The position numbers were made by a program, and so were the translations under genes. A DNA stretch of 64,000 nt from Shewanella basaltis (GTDB lineage Bacteria > Pseudomonadota > Gammaproteobacteria > Enterobacterales > Shewanellaceae), in the NCBI RefSeq assembly GCF_023283885.1, contig NZ_JAKILA010000002.1, forward strand, positions 248,001-312,000, read 5' to 3'. Position 1 is the stretch's first letter, and every line of letters begins with the position of its first letter. Positions 45,912-54,442 of the stretch are shown piece after piece. The notes below the pieces were generated by a model. It was given only the letters and a program-made list of their open reading frames with translations, was not told the origin of the DNA and made no database searches.

Positions 45912-47273
45912 CTACTTGCGGCGCATTTTAGCGACAAACATCCCATCGCTGTCAGCAATTTGCGGCCATATAGTGAGCATGTTGCACAACTGAGCTGTAA
46001 ATGGATGAACTACTGGCACTAATTCAAATTCATTGGTTTGCGCTAAAAATGCTTCAACCACCTGCTCGTTTTCGCTAGGTGACAATGAGCAGGTTGCATA
46101 CACTAACTGCCCTCCTGATCTCACTGCAGCAGCACTGCGGGTTAAAATATCAAGTTGTAACGCAGGTTTATCGTTCACCGCACTGGCATCATCTAACCAA
46201 CGCATATCCGGATTACGTCGCCAGGTACCTGTACAGCTACAAGGCGCATCAACCAACACACCATCAAATGTGCCAGGGTTAACCGGTAAGGCATCCGATG
46301 TCCACGGCGCGATTGTAATATTATTAAAGCCTGCACGTTTCACTCGTTTATTGAGTTCTTCTAATGGCTTGTTACGGATGTCAGACGAGGTAATTGTGCC
46401 CTGACTTTGCAGATCTTGTTGTAACATCAATGAACGTAACTGTAAGGTTTTACCTCCTGCGCCGCTACATGCATCCCACCACATTTGATCGGCTTGAGGT
46501 TGACATATTTGGCCAATAACTTGCGAGGCTAAATCTTGGATTTCAATGTGCCCTTGCTTGTAAACATCAATAGCGTTGAGATTGAGGCTTTTGTGACCGA
46601 GGCTAATGGCGTCAGGAAAGTATTGACTAGCAATGGCGTCAACTCCGGCTTTATTCAGTTGCGCAAGGGCAGCGGTGGTCTTCATGCTCTGCACACGAGC
46701 CCATATTGGCGGGCGACTGGTCATAGCTTCTACGACTGCGAGCTCATCGGCGGTTGTAATAGGGCAGGTTTGCCAGAACCAGCTAGGCAGTAAATCACTC
46801 GGTTGACAGGCGGTTAGGCCTGAAAGCGACGTAAATAACGCAAGTTTGTCACTAATGTTGCCGCTGTTTGTTCTTGGTATTTCTGTTGGCGTCCACGCGG
46901 CAATTAAATCCCATGCTTGAGTGATATCGTGCCAAGCATGTTGTTCAAGTGCAGCGCAAGCGCTTAACTGTCTAAACCATGTCACGTGGGGTTGCTCGCT
47001 TTGTAACTGACTTAACCAGCCCCACCAACGGAACAAACCAAACAAACTTTCGCGGATAACACGTCTGTCTTTTGAACCATGCTTTTTGTTTTCCCGAAAG
47101 TATTGTCCAATAATCCTATCGGCAGGCATTTTGCTGCCCATGACCTGGTTAAACAGCATTTCAATGGTGCTGGCATAACTCAGTGCACGTTTTTGTGCAG
47201 GTGTGCTGATATCAATATCAACGCTGTCATTTATAACAGACAGAAAGGGTTTAGCAGAATATGTTTGACTCAT
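45912..47273 (-). CDS. NOP2/Sun (RsmB/RsmF) family rRNA cytosine-C5 methyltransferase
   Basis: Methylates a cytosine of ribosomal RNA at C5 using S-adenosylmethionine. The C-terminal catalytic domain has the SAM motif DACSGAGGKTLQL and the two cysteine motifs of the family: VDAPCSCTGTWRRNPD and YATCSLSPSENEQVV. The N-terminal 170 residues are a helical RNA-binding region. Start at 47273 (MSQTYSAKPF) is chosen since AGGT precedes it; the frame stays open 39 codons farther upstream. The exact member (RsmB, RsmF or a third paralogue) cannot be told by eye. The 453-residue length is near RsmB/RsmF. Confidence 0.88.
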   Translation of the reverse strand: MSQTYSAKPFLSVINDSVDIDISTPAQKRALSYASTIEMLFNQVMGSKMPADRIIGQYFRENKKHGSKDRRVIRESLFGLFRWWGWLSQLQSEQPHVTWFRQLSACAALEQHAWHDITQAWDLIAAWTPTEIPRTNSGNISDKLALFTSLSGLTACQPSDLLPSWFWQTCPITTADELAVVEAMTSRPPIWARVQSMKTTAALAQLNKAGVDAIASQYFPDAISLGHKSLNLNAIDVYKQGHIEIQDLASQVIGQICQPQADQMWWDACSGAGGKTLQLRSLMLQQDLQSQGTITSSDIRNKPLEELNKRVKRAGFNNITIAPWTSDALPVNPGTFDGVLVDAPCSCTGTWRRNPDMRWLDDASAVNDKPALQLDILTRSAAAVRSGGQLVYATCSLSPSENEQVVEAFLAQTNEFELVPVVHPFTAQLCNMLTIWPQIADSDGMFVAKMRRK

Positions 47274-47408
47274 TAAATAACCTGAAGTGACTAAATAGCA
47301 ACAGTATTGGTGCAACGTAATGCAATATGGCGCTAGTTTACCATGCCTTGTGGCGAAAACCGCATTGGTCTGCGGAGTTAGTTGCGGCAACTAAAAATGT
47401 GGTTTGGG

Positions 47409-48080
47409 TTAAAAATCTAACGATAAGGCAAAACACAAGTAGGCCATCAATGAGCGGGTTTGCTCAAACTCGTTACTGCAAAATGCGACAAAGTCTTCAC
47501 TGCAAACTTGTGCTTTAGTGACGGCTTTAATGGCAATAAAGTCTTTACGTTTAAGCTCATCAATTAATGGGTGTTGGCTGTCAAATCCCCGTGGTGGCCT
47601 AACTAAACTGTCACCCGTTAATTCAAAGCCAGCTTGTTTTAACGCTGCTAAGGCTTTTTGATAGCCGTTAGGGTTTTCATCAATGCAATGCCTTATGGCA
47701 TTTAGTGCTTTGGCTTCGGGATGCCAAATACCCGCAGCAATAAAACACTCATCATTAGCCACATGCACATAAAACCCAGGGGCATGAACATCTTTTCCCT
47801 GAAAGTGCCTAAACTGAATACCAACATTGGTTTTGTATGGGGATTTATCTTTACTAAAGCGACTGTCCCGTTGTGGGCGCATTAAGCTGCCACCTACTTT
47901 TTTAGCGACTGCGGTAAACCGAGGTGATAGCGCTAAGATAGGGCCTTGCATTGCTTCTATAAAGTCTAGTGCAGGTGTGCGAACCTTGTTTTCATATTCG
48001 GCTTGATTTGCCTTAAACCATTCTCTGTCGTTGTTGTTTGCCAGTTGTTGTAAAAATTGAAAACTATGTGTGCTGAACAT
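47409..48080 (-). CDS. DUF2461 (TIGR02453) family protein
   Basis: A 223-residue conserved protein of unknown function. It shows the family pattern: FLQQLANNNDREWFKANQAEYE near the start, KKVGGSLMRPQRDSRFSKDKSPYKTN and HFQGKDVHAPGFYVHV in the middle. There is no signal or membrane segment, so it is cytoplasmic. The start at 48080 (MFSTHSFQF) has AAGGTA 7 bp upstream; the open frame extends 10 codons farther. It points the same way as the methyltransferase gene, 135 bp upstream of it. Confidence 0.85.
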   Translation of the reverse strand: MFSTHSFQFLQQLANNNDREWFKANQAEYENKVRTPALDFIEAMQGPILALSPRFTAVAKKVGGSLMRPQRDSRFSKDKSPYKTNVGIQFRHFQGKDVHAPGFYVHVANDECFIAAGIWHPEAKALNAIRHCIDENPNGYQKALAALKQAGFELTGDSLVRPPRGFDSQHPLIDELKRKDFIAIKAVTKAQVCSEDFVAFCSNEFEQTRSLMAYLCFALSLDF

Positions 48081-48834
48081 GGCAGTACCTTTTAATATGA
48101 TGAATGTCACTGCAATACACTTACTTGATGTGTAGTTGTTTTAGTGGTGCGGCAACAATGCATGTTAACCCAACGGCGTTGGAGTGCAATATCACCTAGA
48201 AGGCTATTATTTTAGATTAATCATGTCATTTAACCTGGGCGTTGGGAATCATTTATGCCTTGTTTTGGTCATGATTAGCGCGATTGCCTTGTTGACGCAA
48301 CGTCTATTGTCATTTGGTGATGTTAATTAGGGCGATTGAAATGCTTATTATTTAATCGGTTATTGTTTTTTGTGGCGTATATTGGCGATAATTTTACAAT
48401 TAACTTATTTTTTTATGGCTTTGAATGTGGTTTTTAATCTGCTGTAAGCTACTGAGTTGATAGTTTATTTTTTGTCCGAGATGAATGTTAGTTTGATATA
48501 AATAAGGATTTAGTGTTAAAATTGATCTAAATACTGTTTTATCCTATTTTTGCTGTTAATTTTTGATGGCACCTTGATCGTAACTTCCCTAAATCACATT
48601 CATTCACATTGGTATAACATTTTTTCTGATTAACATGTTAGTGTGTTCAGTGTGGCTTAGTGGCGCTCAACGTTAGCTGGTTTTAATTATTTGGTTGGCG
48701 AGAATAGATTGAACAAGGTCACATTGATGATAACAAAGTCACAGCTTGATGGTATTACAGTACATAATCATAAATAGTTTTTATGGATAGATTACACTCT
48801 GGAATGAAAATTCCTCTACAAGAAAGGATTGACC
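48081..48834. other. 754-bp AT-rich gap, no gene recognised
   Basis: Between the divergent DUF2461 gene and the rimK cluster. It is strongly AT-rich, especially 48340-48620. No open frame of convincing length, no hairpin terminator, no tRNA-like fold and no repeat shared with the rest of the window was seen. It should hold promoters for the genes on both sides; none could be assigned with confidence. Confidence 0.6.
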
Positions 48835-49266
48835 ATGACTGAACACTCCCTCGGTATAGTGGGTTGGCGAGAATGGGGCACTTTTCCTGAGATTGGCAAC
48901 GAAAGAGTCAAAATCAAAGTGGATACTGGTGCAAAAACGTCCTGTTTGCATGCGTTTAAGATTAAACCGTTCCAAAAAAATAAACAAAAGTGGGTCCGAG
49001 TTTGGCTTCATCCGGAGCAAGACTCAGATCGTGAAGTAGTGTGCGAATTCCCTGTATTTGATCGCCGAGCAGTCAGTGACTCTGGCGGACATGTGACTAA
49101 CCGCTACGTGATACAGACACCGATTATTATTGGTGACCAACAATTCGACATCGAGCTGACCTTAACAAACAGAGATAACATGAAATTTAGAATGTTACTT
49201 GGTCGACGCGCGTTAGAAGGGCGTTTTTTGGTTAATTCAGCCGAGTCATATTTAGCAGGAGAGTAG
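48835..49266 (+). CDS. RimB-type retropepsin-like 'ATP-dependent zinc protease' (PF05618)
   Basis: A 143-residue cytoplasmic protein of the family labelled putative ATP-dependent zinc protease. It holds the aspartyl-protease-like motif [13 protein letters not shown] (retropepsin DTGA) and the later [14 protein letters not shown] segment; no HExxH zinc motif is visible, so the old name is probably misleading. In Pseudomonas the related RimB works with RimK in ribosomal protein S6 modification. ATG 48835 follows AAGGAT by 6 bp; an in-frame TTG two codons upstream is less likely. rimK follows after 4 bp. Confidence 0.87.
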   Translation: MTEHSLGIVGWREWGTFPEIGNERVKIKVDTGAKTSCLHAFKIKPFQKNKQKWVRVWLHPEQDSDREVVCEFPVFDRRAVSDSGGHVTNRYVIQTPIIIGDQQFDIELTLTNRDNMKFRMLLGRRALEGRFLVNSAESYLAGE

Positions 49267-49270
49267 CAAC

Positions 49271-50176
49271 ATGCAAATCGCCATTATGTCGAGAAATCGC
49301 AATCTTTATTCAACAAGTCGGCTCAAAGAAGCGGCAGAAGCCCGCGGCCATACGATTAAGATTGTTGACCCGCTTAAATGTTATATGAACATCAACATGA
49401 ATGCGCCGAGCATCCATGTTCGCGGTGAAGAACTGCCAAAGTTTGACGCGGTCATTCCTCGTATCGGCGCGTCTGTGACCTTTTATGGTACCGCGGTTTT
49501 ACGTCAGTTTGAGATGATGGGAACACACCCATTAAACGAGTCTGTTGCCATTACTCGCTCGCGGGACAAGCTACGTTCATTGCAACTTTTGTCACGTAAA
49601 AACATTGGCTTGCCAATTACTGGATTTGCGAATCAGCCAGCTGATGTGCCTGATTTATTAGACATGGTTGGTGGGGCTCCTTGTGTGATTAAATTACTCG
49701 AGGGCACGCAAGGCATTGGTGTGGTGTTAGCTGAAACACGTAAAGCAGCAGAATCTGTTATTGAAGCCTTTATGGGCCTAAAAGCCAACATTATGGTGCA
49801 AGAATACATTGCTGAGGCGGGCGGTGCTGATATTCGCTGTTTTGTGATTGGTGATCGTGTGATTGCTGCCATGAAACGCCAAGCGTTACCTGGTGAGTTT
49901 CGTTCAAATTTACACCGTGGTGGTTCTGCCAGCATTGTAAAATTAACTCCAGAAGAGCGCTCAACAGCATTACGTGCAGCTAAAACCATGGGATTAAATG
50001 TCGCAGGTGTTGATATTCTAAGGTCAAAGCACGGTCCATTAGTGATGGAAGTGAACTCTTCTCCAGGACTTGAAGGCATTGAAAAAGCGACAGGTATTGA
50101 CGTTGCAGATAAAATCATCCAATTTATCGAAAAAAATGTAAAGCCTACTAGCGCAAAGACCAAAGGAGTCGGTTAA
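49271..50176 (+). CDS. rimK: Ribosomal protein S6--L-glutamate ligase RimK
   Basis: RimK adds glutamate residues to the C-terminus of ribosomal protein S6 and can make poly-glutamate. The 301-residue ATP-grasp enzyme has [37 protein letters not shown], the ATP-grasp segment [15 protein letters not shown], and [14 protein letters not shown], all typical. It ends by overlapping the next gene's ATG by one base, so three genes form an operon. Confidence 0.95.
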   Translation: MQIAIMSRNRNLYSTSRLKEAAEARGHTIKIVDPLKCYMNINMNAPSIHVRGEELPKFDAVIPRIGASVTFYGTAVLRQFEMMGTHPLNESVAITRSRDKLRSLQLLSRKNIGLPITGFANQPADVPDLLDMVGGAPCVIKLLEGTQGIGVVLAETRKAAESVIEAFMGLKANIMVQEYIAEAGGADIRCFVIGDRVIAAMKRQALPGEFRSNLHRGGSASIVKLTPEERSTALRAAKTMGLNVAGVDILRSKHGPLVMEVNSSPGLEGIEKATGIDVADKIIQFIEKNVKPTSAKTKGVG

Positions 50177-51186
50177 TGGCAAAAAAGCACGAACCGTTTG
50201 TTATCGGTGACGTATCAGTGACTGCTGGAACACAACTGAGTGTCAAGCTACCTGCTGCAAAACTGTATAACGATACACCAATGGATTTGCATGTTGAAGT
50301 GTTTCACGGCACTAAACCTGGGCCCACATTACTTGTGTGCGCAGCTATTCATGGTGATGAGTTAAATGGCATTGAGATATGTCGACGCTTGCTCGGTCGT
50401 GTGAATGCTAAAACCTTAACTGGCACCTTGTTAGTTGTCCCCATTGTTAACGTATTTGGCTTTATTCAGCAATCACGTTACCTGCCAGATCGTCGGGACT
50501 TAAACCGTTGTTTTCCAGGCTCTGCTAAAGGGGCGTTAGCGAGTCGCTTGGCCTATTTGTTTAGCAGCATGTTAGTGAAACGCGCAACTCATATTGTTGA
50601 TTTGCATACAGGAGCCATTCACCGCGAAAATTTACCGCAAATTCGTTGTGATACTGACGATGAAACCATGCTCGCGATGGCAAACGCCTTTGGTGCGCCA
50701 GTGGTGATGTCTTCAAAAGCACGTGATGGCTCTATGCGTGGTTATGCTAATAGTCTTAATATTCCGTGTATTTTATATGAAGCCGGAGAAGCTTTACGCT
50801 TTAGTGATATATCAATTAAATCTGGCTTAAGTGGTGTACTTAATGTCATGCGATGTATTGGTATGCTAAAAGGTAAGGTTAAAGCGACTCACAGTGTTAA
50901 CGCCAGCCGCAGTTATTGGGTACGCAGTGAAGCTGATGGATTAGTTAATATAAAACTGAAACTCGGTGAGCGAGTCTCCAAAGGGCAGGTGTTAGCTAAC
51001 ATTGTAAACCCTTTGGGCGGTGAGCCATTCTCACTTTTGGCTCCGACAGATGGAATTATCATTGGCAACAGTAATATACCTGTAACCAATGAAGGTGAAG
51101 CGTTATTCCATATTGCCCAATTTAGTGGCGATGAAATTGAAATTATCAACGATAATCTCGATGACTTTATGCAGGAATATGCATAA
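50176..51186 (+). CDS. Succinylglutamate desuccinylase/aspartoacylase family metallo-hydrolase
   Basis: A 336-residue zinc hydrolase of the AstE/AspA group (M14-like). The zinc ligands are visible in CAAIHGDELNGIEI (His and Glu) and VDLHTGAIHRENLPQI (His); the catalytic Glu probably lies in CILYEAGEALRF. The C-terminal part (about 250-310) resembles a barrel-sandwich (biotinyl-lipoyl-like) domain with GERVSKGQVLANIVNP. Its one-base overlap with rimK suggests it acts on glutamylated substrates, for example trimming what RimK adds; that is inference. A perfect terminator follows. Confidence 0.88.
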   Translation: MAKKHEPFVIGDVSVTAGTQLSVKLPAAKLYNDTPMDLHVEVFHGTKPGPTLLVCAAIHGDELNGIEICRRLLGRVNAKTLTGTLLVVPIVNVFGFIQQSRYLPDRRDLNRCFPGSAKGALASRLAYLFSSMLVKRATHIVDLHTGAIHRENLPQIRCDTDDETMLAMANAFGAPVVMSSKARDGSMRGYANSLNIPCILYEAGEALRFSDISIKSGLSGVLNVMRCIGMLKGKVKATHSVNASRSYWVRSEADGLVNIKLKLGERVSKGQVLANIVNPLGGEPFSLLAPTDGIIIGNSNIPVTNEGEALFHIAQFSGDEIEIINDNLDDFMQEYA

Positions 51187-51223
51187 CCTGACACATAACA
51201 CCCTCAAATGATGTTGACTGTAA

Positions 51224-51254
51224 TGGCGTGGAAAGTATTCCACGCCATTTTTTT
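51224..51254 (+). terminator. Rho-independent terminator after the rimK operon
   Basis: TGGCGTGGAA / TTCCACGCCA, a perfect 10-bp GC-rich stem with loop AGTA and seven T residues. Confidence 0.93.
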
Positions 51255-51271
51255 ACCCTAATGCTAGGGCC

Positions 51272-51398
51272 TGTTGATCTTTCAAGGTTGTTTTTGCAGC
51301 GAATGGTTGGCCATTACTCATATACAAGTGCGCGGCAGAGACTTTGAGGTGTAGTTATTCTACATAAAAAGTCGATAACGCAGTAAAAATGATCAACA
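51272..51398. repeat. Inverted-repeat element in the gap before the aer-like gene
   Basis: TGTTGATC at 51272-51279 is answered by GATCAACA at 51391-51398, enclosing about 110 bp that look non-coding. The sequence right of it (AACAAACGCTGCCC...GGCTAAAAACG, about 51394-51432) recurs in diverged form at about 51936-51970. The block looks like a dispersed small repeat rather than gene regulatory DNA. Confidence 0.5.
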
Positions 51399-51536
51399 AA
51401 CGCTGCCCACAGGGTTCGGCTAAAAACGTTTTACTCTTTGTTGAACGATGCTTTACAAATAAAGAGTTGCTTAGGTGACTAGGCTACAATCCATTCGCCT
51501 CGATTAAAAACATATCAGCGTAGATTTCAAATTTGA

Positions 51537-51659
51537 ATGCATCATGTTGGGCTATTTGTAGCATCAAGATTAACCAGAGTTGGAGTTAATCAGTTTATTG
51601 TTGGCACTCTAGGAGATGAAGACGCAAAAAAATTAGCGTATAGCATTTTGTATATTTAA
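51537..51659 (+). pseudogene. Possible gene remnant, 40 codons
   Basis: A short frame from ATG 51537 to TAA 51657 encodes LFVASRLTRVGVNQFIVGTL and GDEDAKKLAYSILYI, which has the balanced composition of real protein and looks like the C-terminal end of a longer one. It has no ribosome site, and a stop directly precedes it. The family was not recognised. The remainder of the gap 51187-52159 (973 bp) is AT-rich repeat-like sequence and the rimK terminator. Confidence 0.3.
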
Positions 51660-51929
51660 CATTTTTGTATGCAACTTAATTGTAAAAATTCAAGAAGATA
51701 CTACACTTAAACTTAGTAAAAGTACGGTTATACATTTACATTATTTCACGCTATATTATGAATTGGTAATTAATGTTTTTATCCCAATCTTTTGAACAGC
51801 ATAATTGTAGTGTTAGCTCGGGATTGTTGAACTGTAAAGGTTATTTTGTCGTAAATTGTTGGCTATGGCGCATGCTCGAAGTGTAGGAGCGTTGTGATTT
51901 AATATTAAAAAGGTGCTAACGCCTTAACA

Positions 51930-51980
51930 ATGGCCAACAAATGCAGCCCATGATGGGCAGCTAAAAACGGTTTTTCTGTG
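51930..51980. repeat. Second, diverged copy of the CTGCCC-GGCTAAAAACG block
   Basis: GGCCAACAAATGCAGCCCATG, then GGGCAGCTAAAAACGG, parallels the block near 51392-51435. It also contains a small hairpin GCCCATGATGGGC. About 180 bp before the aer-like start. Confidence 0.45.
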
Positions 51981-52159
51981 CAGAGTGTATTTTGGCAAAG
52001 CATAAATTGCTTTGGTGTTTAACACTATTGGCACCGAGTGACGCGTTGCTAACTCAAATAACATTCAGCTCACCAAGATAGCCAAACCCAAGCTAGCTTG
52101 ATTACTGATGGTAAAAGATTAATCCTAAACAATACTCAAAGACAAGGAAGTCGGTGCCT

Positions 52160-53743
52160 ATGCGTAATAATCAACCCGTTACTCAAAAACAATTTCATTT
52201 TGATGATAATCTTCGCCTTATTTCTGGAACCGATTTACGGGGCCATATCACTTATTGCAATGATGCGTTTGTTGAAGTCAGTGGTTTTGACAGAGATGAA
52301 TTAATCGGAAAACCACATAACATAGTGCGCCATCCTGATATGCCCAGTGAGATTTTTAAAGCAATGTGGGCTTGTATCTCTAGCGGTAAAGTGTGGATGG
52401 GGTTGGTAAAAAACAGACGTAAAAATGGCGATCATTACTGGGTAAGTGCGTTTGTCACTCCTGTGTTTGAACACAATCAAGTTGTTGGTTATGAATCTGT
52501 TAGAGTGGTTGCTTTACCCTCAGAGATTACTCGTGCTGAAGCTGCATATTCCCGTATAAAAGCACAAAAGCCCCCGCGGCCATTATCTGCAAAGATAAAA
52601 CATCATACACTTAAATTACTGCCCGCTTGGCTGCCTATGTTAGTGCTCTGTGGTATTTTGTTTGAATTGTGGGGTGGCCTTGCAGGGTCAATAGGCCTGT
52701 TAACTATGGTTATTAGCTGTGGGTGGTTAGGCTATAAACAGCAACAAGACTGGTTCGAGGTGGTTCAACTTAATCCCAATTCGTTTAGTGATTTAACCGT
52801 TGCCGAAACCTATTTTGCTGATTTTGGTGCAAAGGCCCAAGCCAAGTTAGCCCTAGGTTGTGAAGTGGCGCGTTGCCGCACGGCAATGACACGTATTGAG
52901 GATGCGGCTAAATCCTTAGACGGTATTGTTGAACATACGCAAGTTGAGGCTGAATCAACCGCAAAGGCTGTTGCGCTGCAAAGCGTTTCGACCCAACAAA
53001 TTGCTTCAGCGATTACGCAAATGTCAACCGCCATTCAGGAGGTGTCAATTAATGTGGAACGCAATGCAGATAGCGCTAAAGATGCGTTAGAGAACGTTAA
53101 TGAAGGCGCTAAACTGGCTGATCAAGCAAAACATTCTATTGATGAATTAAACTTATCGGTTGCCGACATAGCCACAACTGTTAGAGAGTTATCTGAGTCA
53201 ACGGTTGAAATAGGTCAAGCTGCGAGCTTAATTTCTAGCATTGCCGATCAAACTAACCTGCTTGCACTAAATGCGGCCATTGAGGCTGCAAGAGCGGGTG
53301 AGCAAGGCCGAGGTTTTAGTGTGGTTGCAGATGAAGTGCGTTCTTTGGCATTAAAAACCCGTGAATCTACCGATAAAATTCATGGCATTGTTAATGTATT
53401 AACTAAACGGGCTGATAACGCTGTGCAGGTGTCGATTAAGGGGGAACAAGCTGCAACAAAAGGTGTTGAAATTGTTGATAAAACGAGAAATGCACTGTCT
53501 TCTATTAATCAATCAGTTGAGCAAATTACCCACTTGACCTTAGAAATGTCTGCTGCCGTTGAACAGCAAAGTGCAGTGGCTGAGCATATTAACCAACAAA
53601 TTATTGATATTGCTGATTCGGCTGAAATCACTAAAGAGTCGTCACAAAAATCATTGCACAATAGTAGTGAGTTAGGGCAAGCCGTATTGATGGTGCGCTC
53701 AATTATTCGCCGCTTTGCAGTGGGTACCTTAGGTAAAAAATAA
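52160..53743 (+). CDS. Aer-like PAS-domain chemoreceptor
   Basis: A 527-residue receptor of the aerotaxis (Aer) type. The N-terminal PAS domain (about 18-120: [41 protein letters not shown]) would hold FAD or haem in the cytoplasm; a hydrophobic hairpin (about 155-195) anchors it without a periplasmic domain; the C-terminal signalling domain has the conserved hairpin tip [23 protein letters not shown] 52160 is chosen: AAGGAAG lies 9 bp upstream, whereas the GTG at 52154 has only 3 bp. A linked terminator lies at 53983. Confidence 0.9.
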   Translation: MRNNQPVTQKQFHFDDNLRLISGTDLRGHITYCNDAFVEVSGFDRDELIGKPHNIVRHPDMPSEIFKAMWACISSGKVWMGLVKNRRKNGDHYWVSAFVTPVFEHNQVVGYESVRVVALPSEITRAEAAYSRIKAQKPPRPLSAKIKHHTLKLLPAWLPMLVLCGILFELWGGLAGSIGLLTMVISCGWLGYKQQQDWFEVVQLNPNSFSDLTVAETYFADFGAKAQAKLALGCEVARCRTAMTRIEDAAKSLDGIVEHTQVEAESTAKAVALQSVSTQQIASAITQMSTAIQEVSINVERNADSAKDALENVNEGAKLADQAKHSIDELNLSVADIATTVRELSESTVEIGQAASLISSIADQTNLLALNAAIEAARAGEQGRGFSVVADEVRSLALKTRESTDKIHGIVNVLTKRADNAVQVSIKGEQAATKGVEIVDKTRNALSSINQSVEQITHLTLEMSAAVEQQSAVAEHINQQIIDIADSAEITKESSQKSLHNSSELGQAVLMVRSIIRRFAVGTLGKK

Positions 53744-53762
53744 AAACGGCACTTTCTAATAA

Positions 53763-53956
53763 ACCTGAGCTCGGGATATTGAATGCCTTTCAAACAGTCC
53801 TTTGCCCTGCTCACTGTGTTGAATCGACTTACAATAGGCTAGCTATTGACGCGTCAATTCGCCTTGTTAGCAGAACAAATGACAAGTTTGAAAGTGAGAG
53901 CGGGTAACATGTTGATTTTAAATAGTATAAGTTCATCCCTTATCCCGAACTCAGGT
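53763..53956. mobile_element. MITE-like element with 16-bp terminal inverted repeats (194 bp)
   Basis: The ends ACCTGAGCTCGGGATA (53763-53778) and TATCCCGAACTCAGGT (53941-53956) are inverted repeats with one mismatch. They are flanked on both sides by TAATAA (53757-53762 and 53957-53962), a likely 6-bp target duplication. Inside, CTTTCAAAC and GTTTGAAAG form a further inverted pair. There is no coding capacity, so a non-autonomous element moved by a transposase in trans is likely. It starts 20 bp after the aer-like stop. Confidence 0.7.
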
Positions 53957-53982
53957 TAATAAGGATTAGTATTACATACGAC

Positions 53983-54010
53983 AAGGCCAGGCTTTATTGC
54001 CTGGCCTTTT
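53983..54010. terminator. Hairpin terminator after the aer-like gene
   Basis: AAGGCCAGGC / GCCTGGCCTT, a perfect 10-bp GC-rich stem with loop TTTATT, ending in TTTT. It is separated from the aer-like gene by the inserted element, suggesting the insertion pushed the gene away from its terminator. Confidence 0.8.
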
Positions 54011-54029
54011 ATTATGCTTTAGCATCTTA

Positions 54030-54292
54030 TACCATTCCGCATTAATAAGTGACCACTCAGAATGCGTCCAGCGGTTTTTGATTAAGGCGTCGCTATGTAG
54101 TAATGGTTGTTCCCTTTCAAATAGCGAGAACGCAGAGCAAAAGCCGCTGGGGCATTCCTTTCAGGCGAGTTTTAAAAGGGCTTACACTGCGTTGCATGAC
54201 TTCGAAAGAGAATAACTATTCATTCAGTCATTCGCCTTGTTTAAGCCCTTTTAAATTCTCGCTGAGAGATCACTTGCTAACGCGGAATGGTA
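54030..54292. mobile_element. MITE-like element with TACCATTCCGC ends (263 bp)
   Basis: TACCATTCCGC at the left end and GCGGAATGGTA at the right are perfect inverted repeats; similarity continues inwards (AATAAGTGA / TCACTTGC). TTA flanks both sides (54027-54029, 54293-54295), a likely 3-bp target duplication. Inside, TTTAAAAGGGCTTA and TAAGCCCTTTTAAA form a strong second stem. No transposase frame is present. A 56-bp relative lies at 57392. The gap 53744-54442 thus holds two elements, one terminator and a short AATCTCT repeat. Confidence 0.75.
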
Positions 54293-54389
54293 TTAATATT
54301 TTGATGATGGTCATTAACGGTCAGTGTTATACGTTGCTCAAACTATGTTGCCCTTTGGTTATGATATCAGCATGACGGCTCTATTTTTT

Positions 54390-54418
54390 AATCTCTAATC
54401 TCTAATCTCTAACCTCTA
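54390..54418. repeat. Short tandem repeat (TAATCTC)n
   Basis: TAATCTC is repeated three times with a fourth, altered copy TAACCTC, in a pyrimidine-rich strip just beyond the 3' end of the minus-strand chemoreceptor gene. It is a possible slippage site with no known role. Confidence 0.6.
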
Positions 54419-54442
54419 TTTTTAAGCACCAGCAGTTGGCTC

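Noticed and set aside
52098..52304. Short frame overlapping the start of the aer-like gene
   Set aside because: It is out of frame with the clear PAS-domain coding sequence and has no features of its own.
54103..54375. 90-codon plus-strand frame within and beyond the 263-bp element
   Set aside because: It spans the inverted-repeat element and its end, has no start signal and no protein-like pattern.
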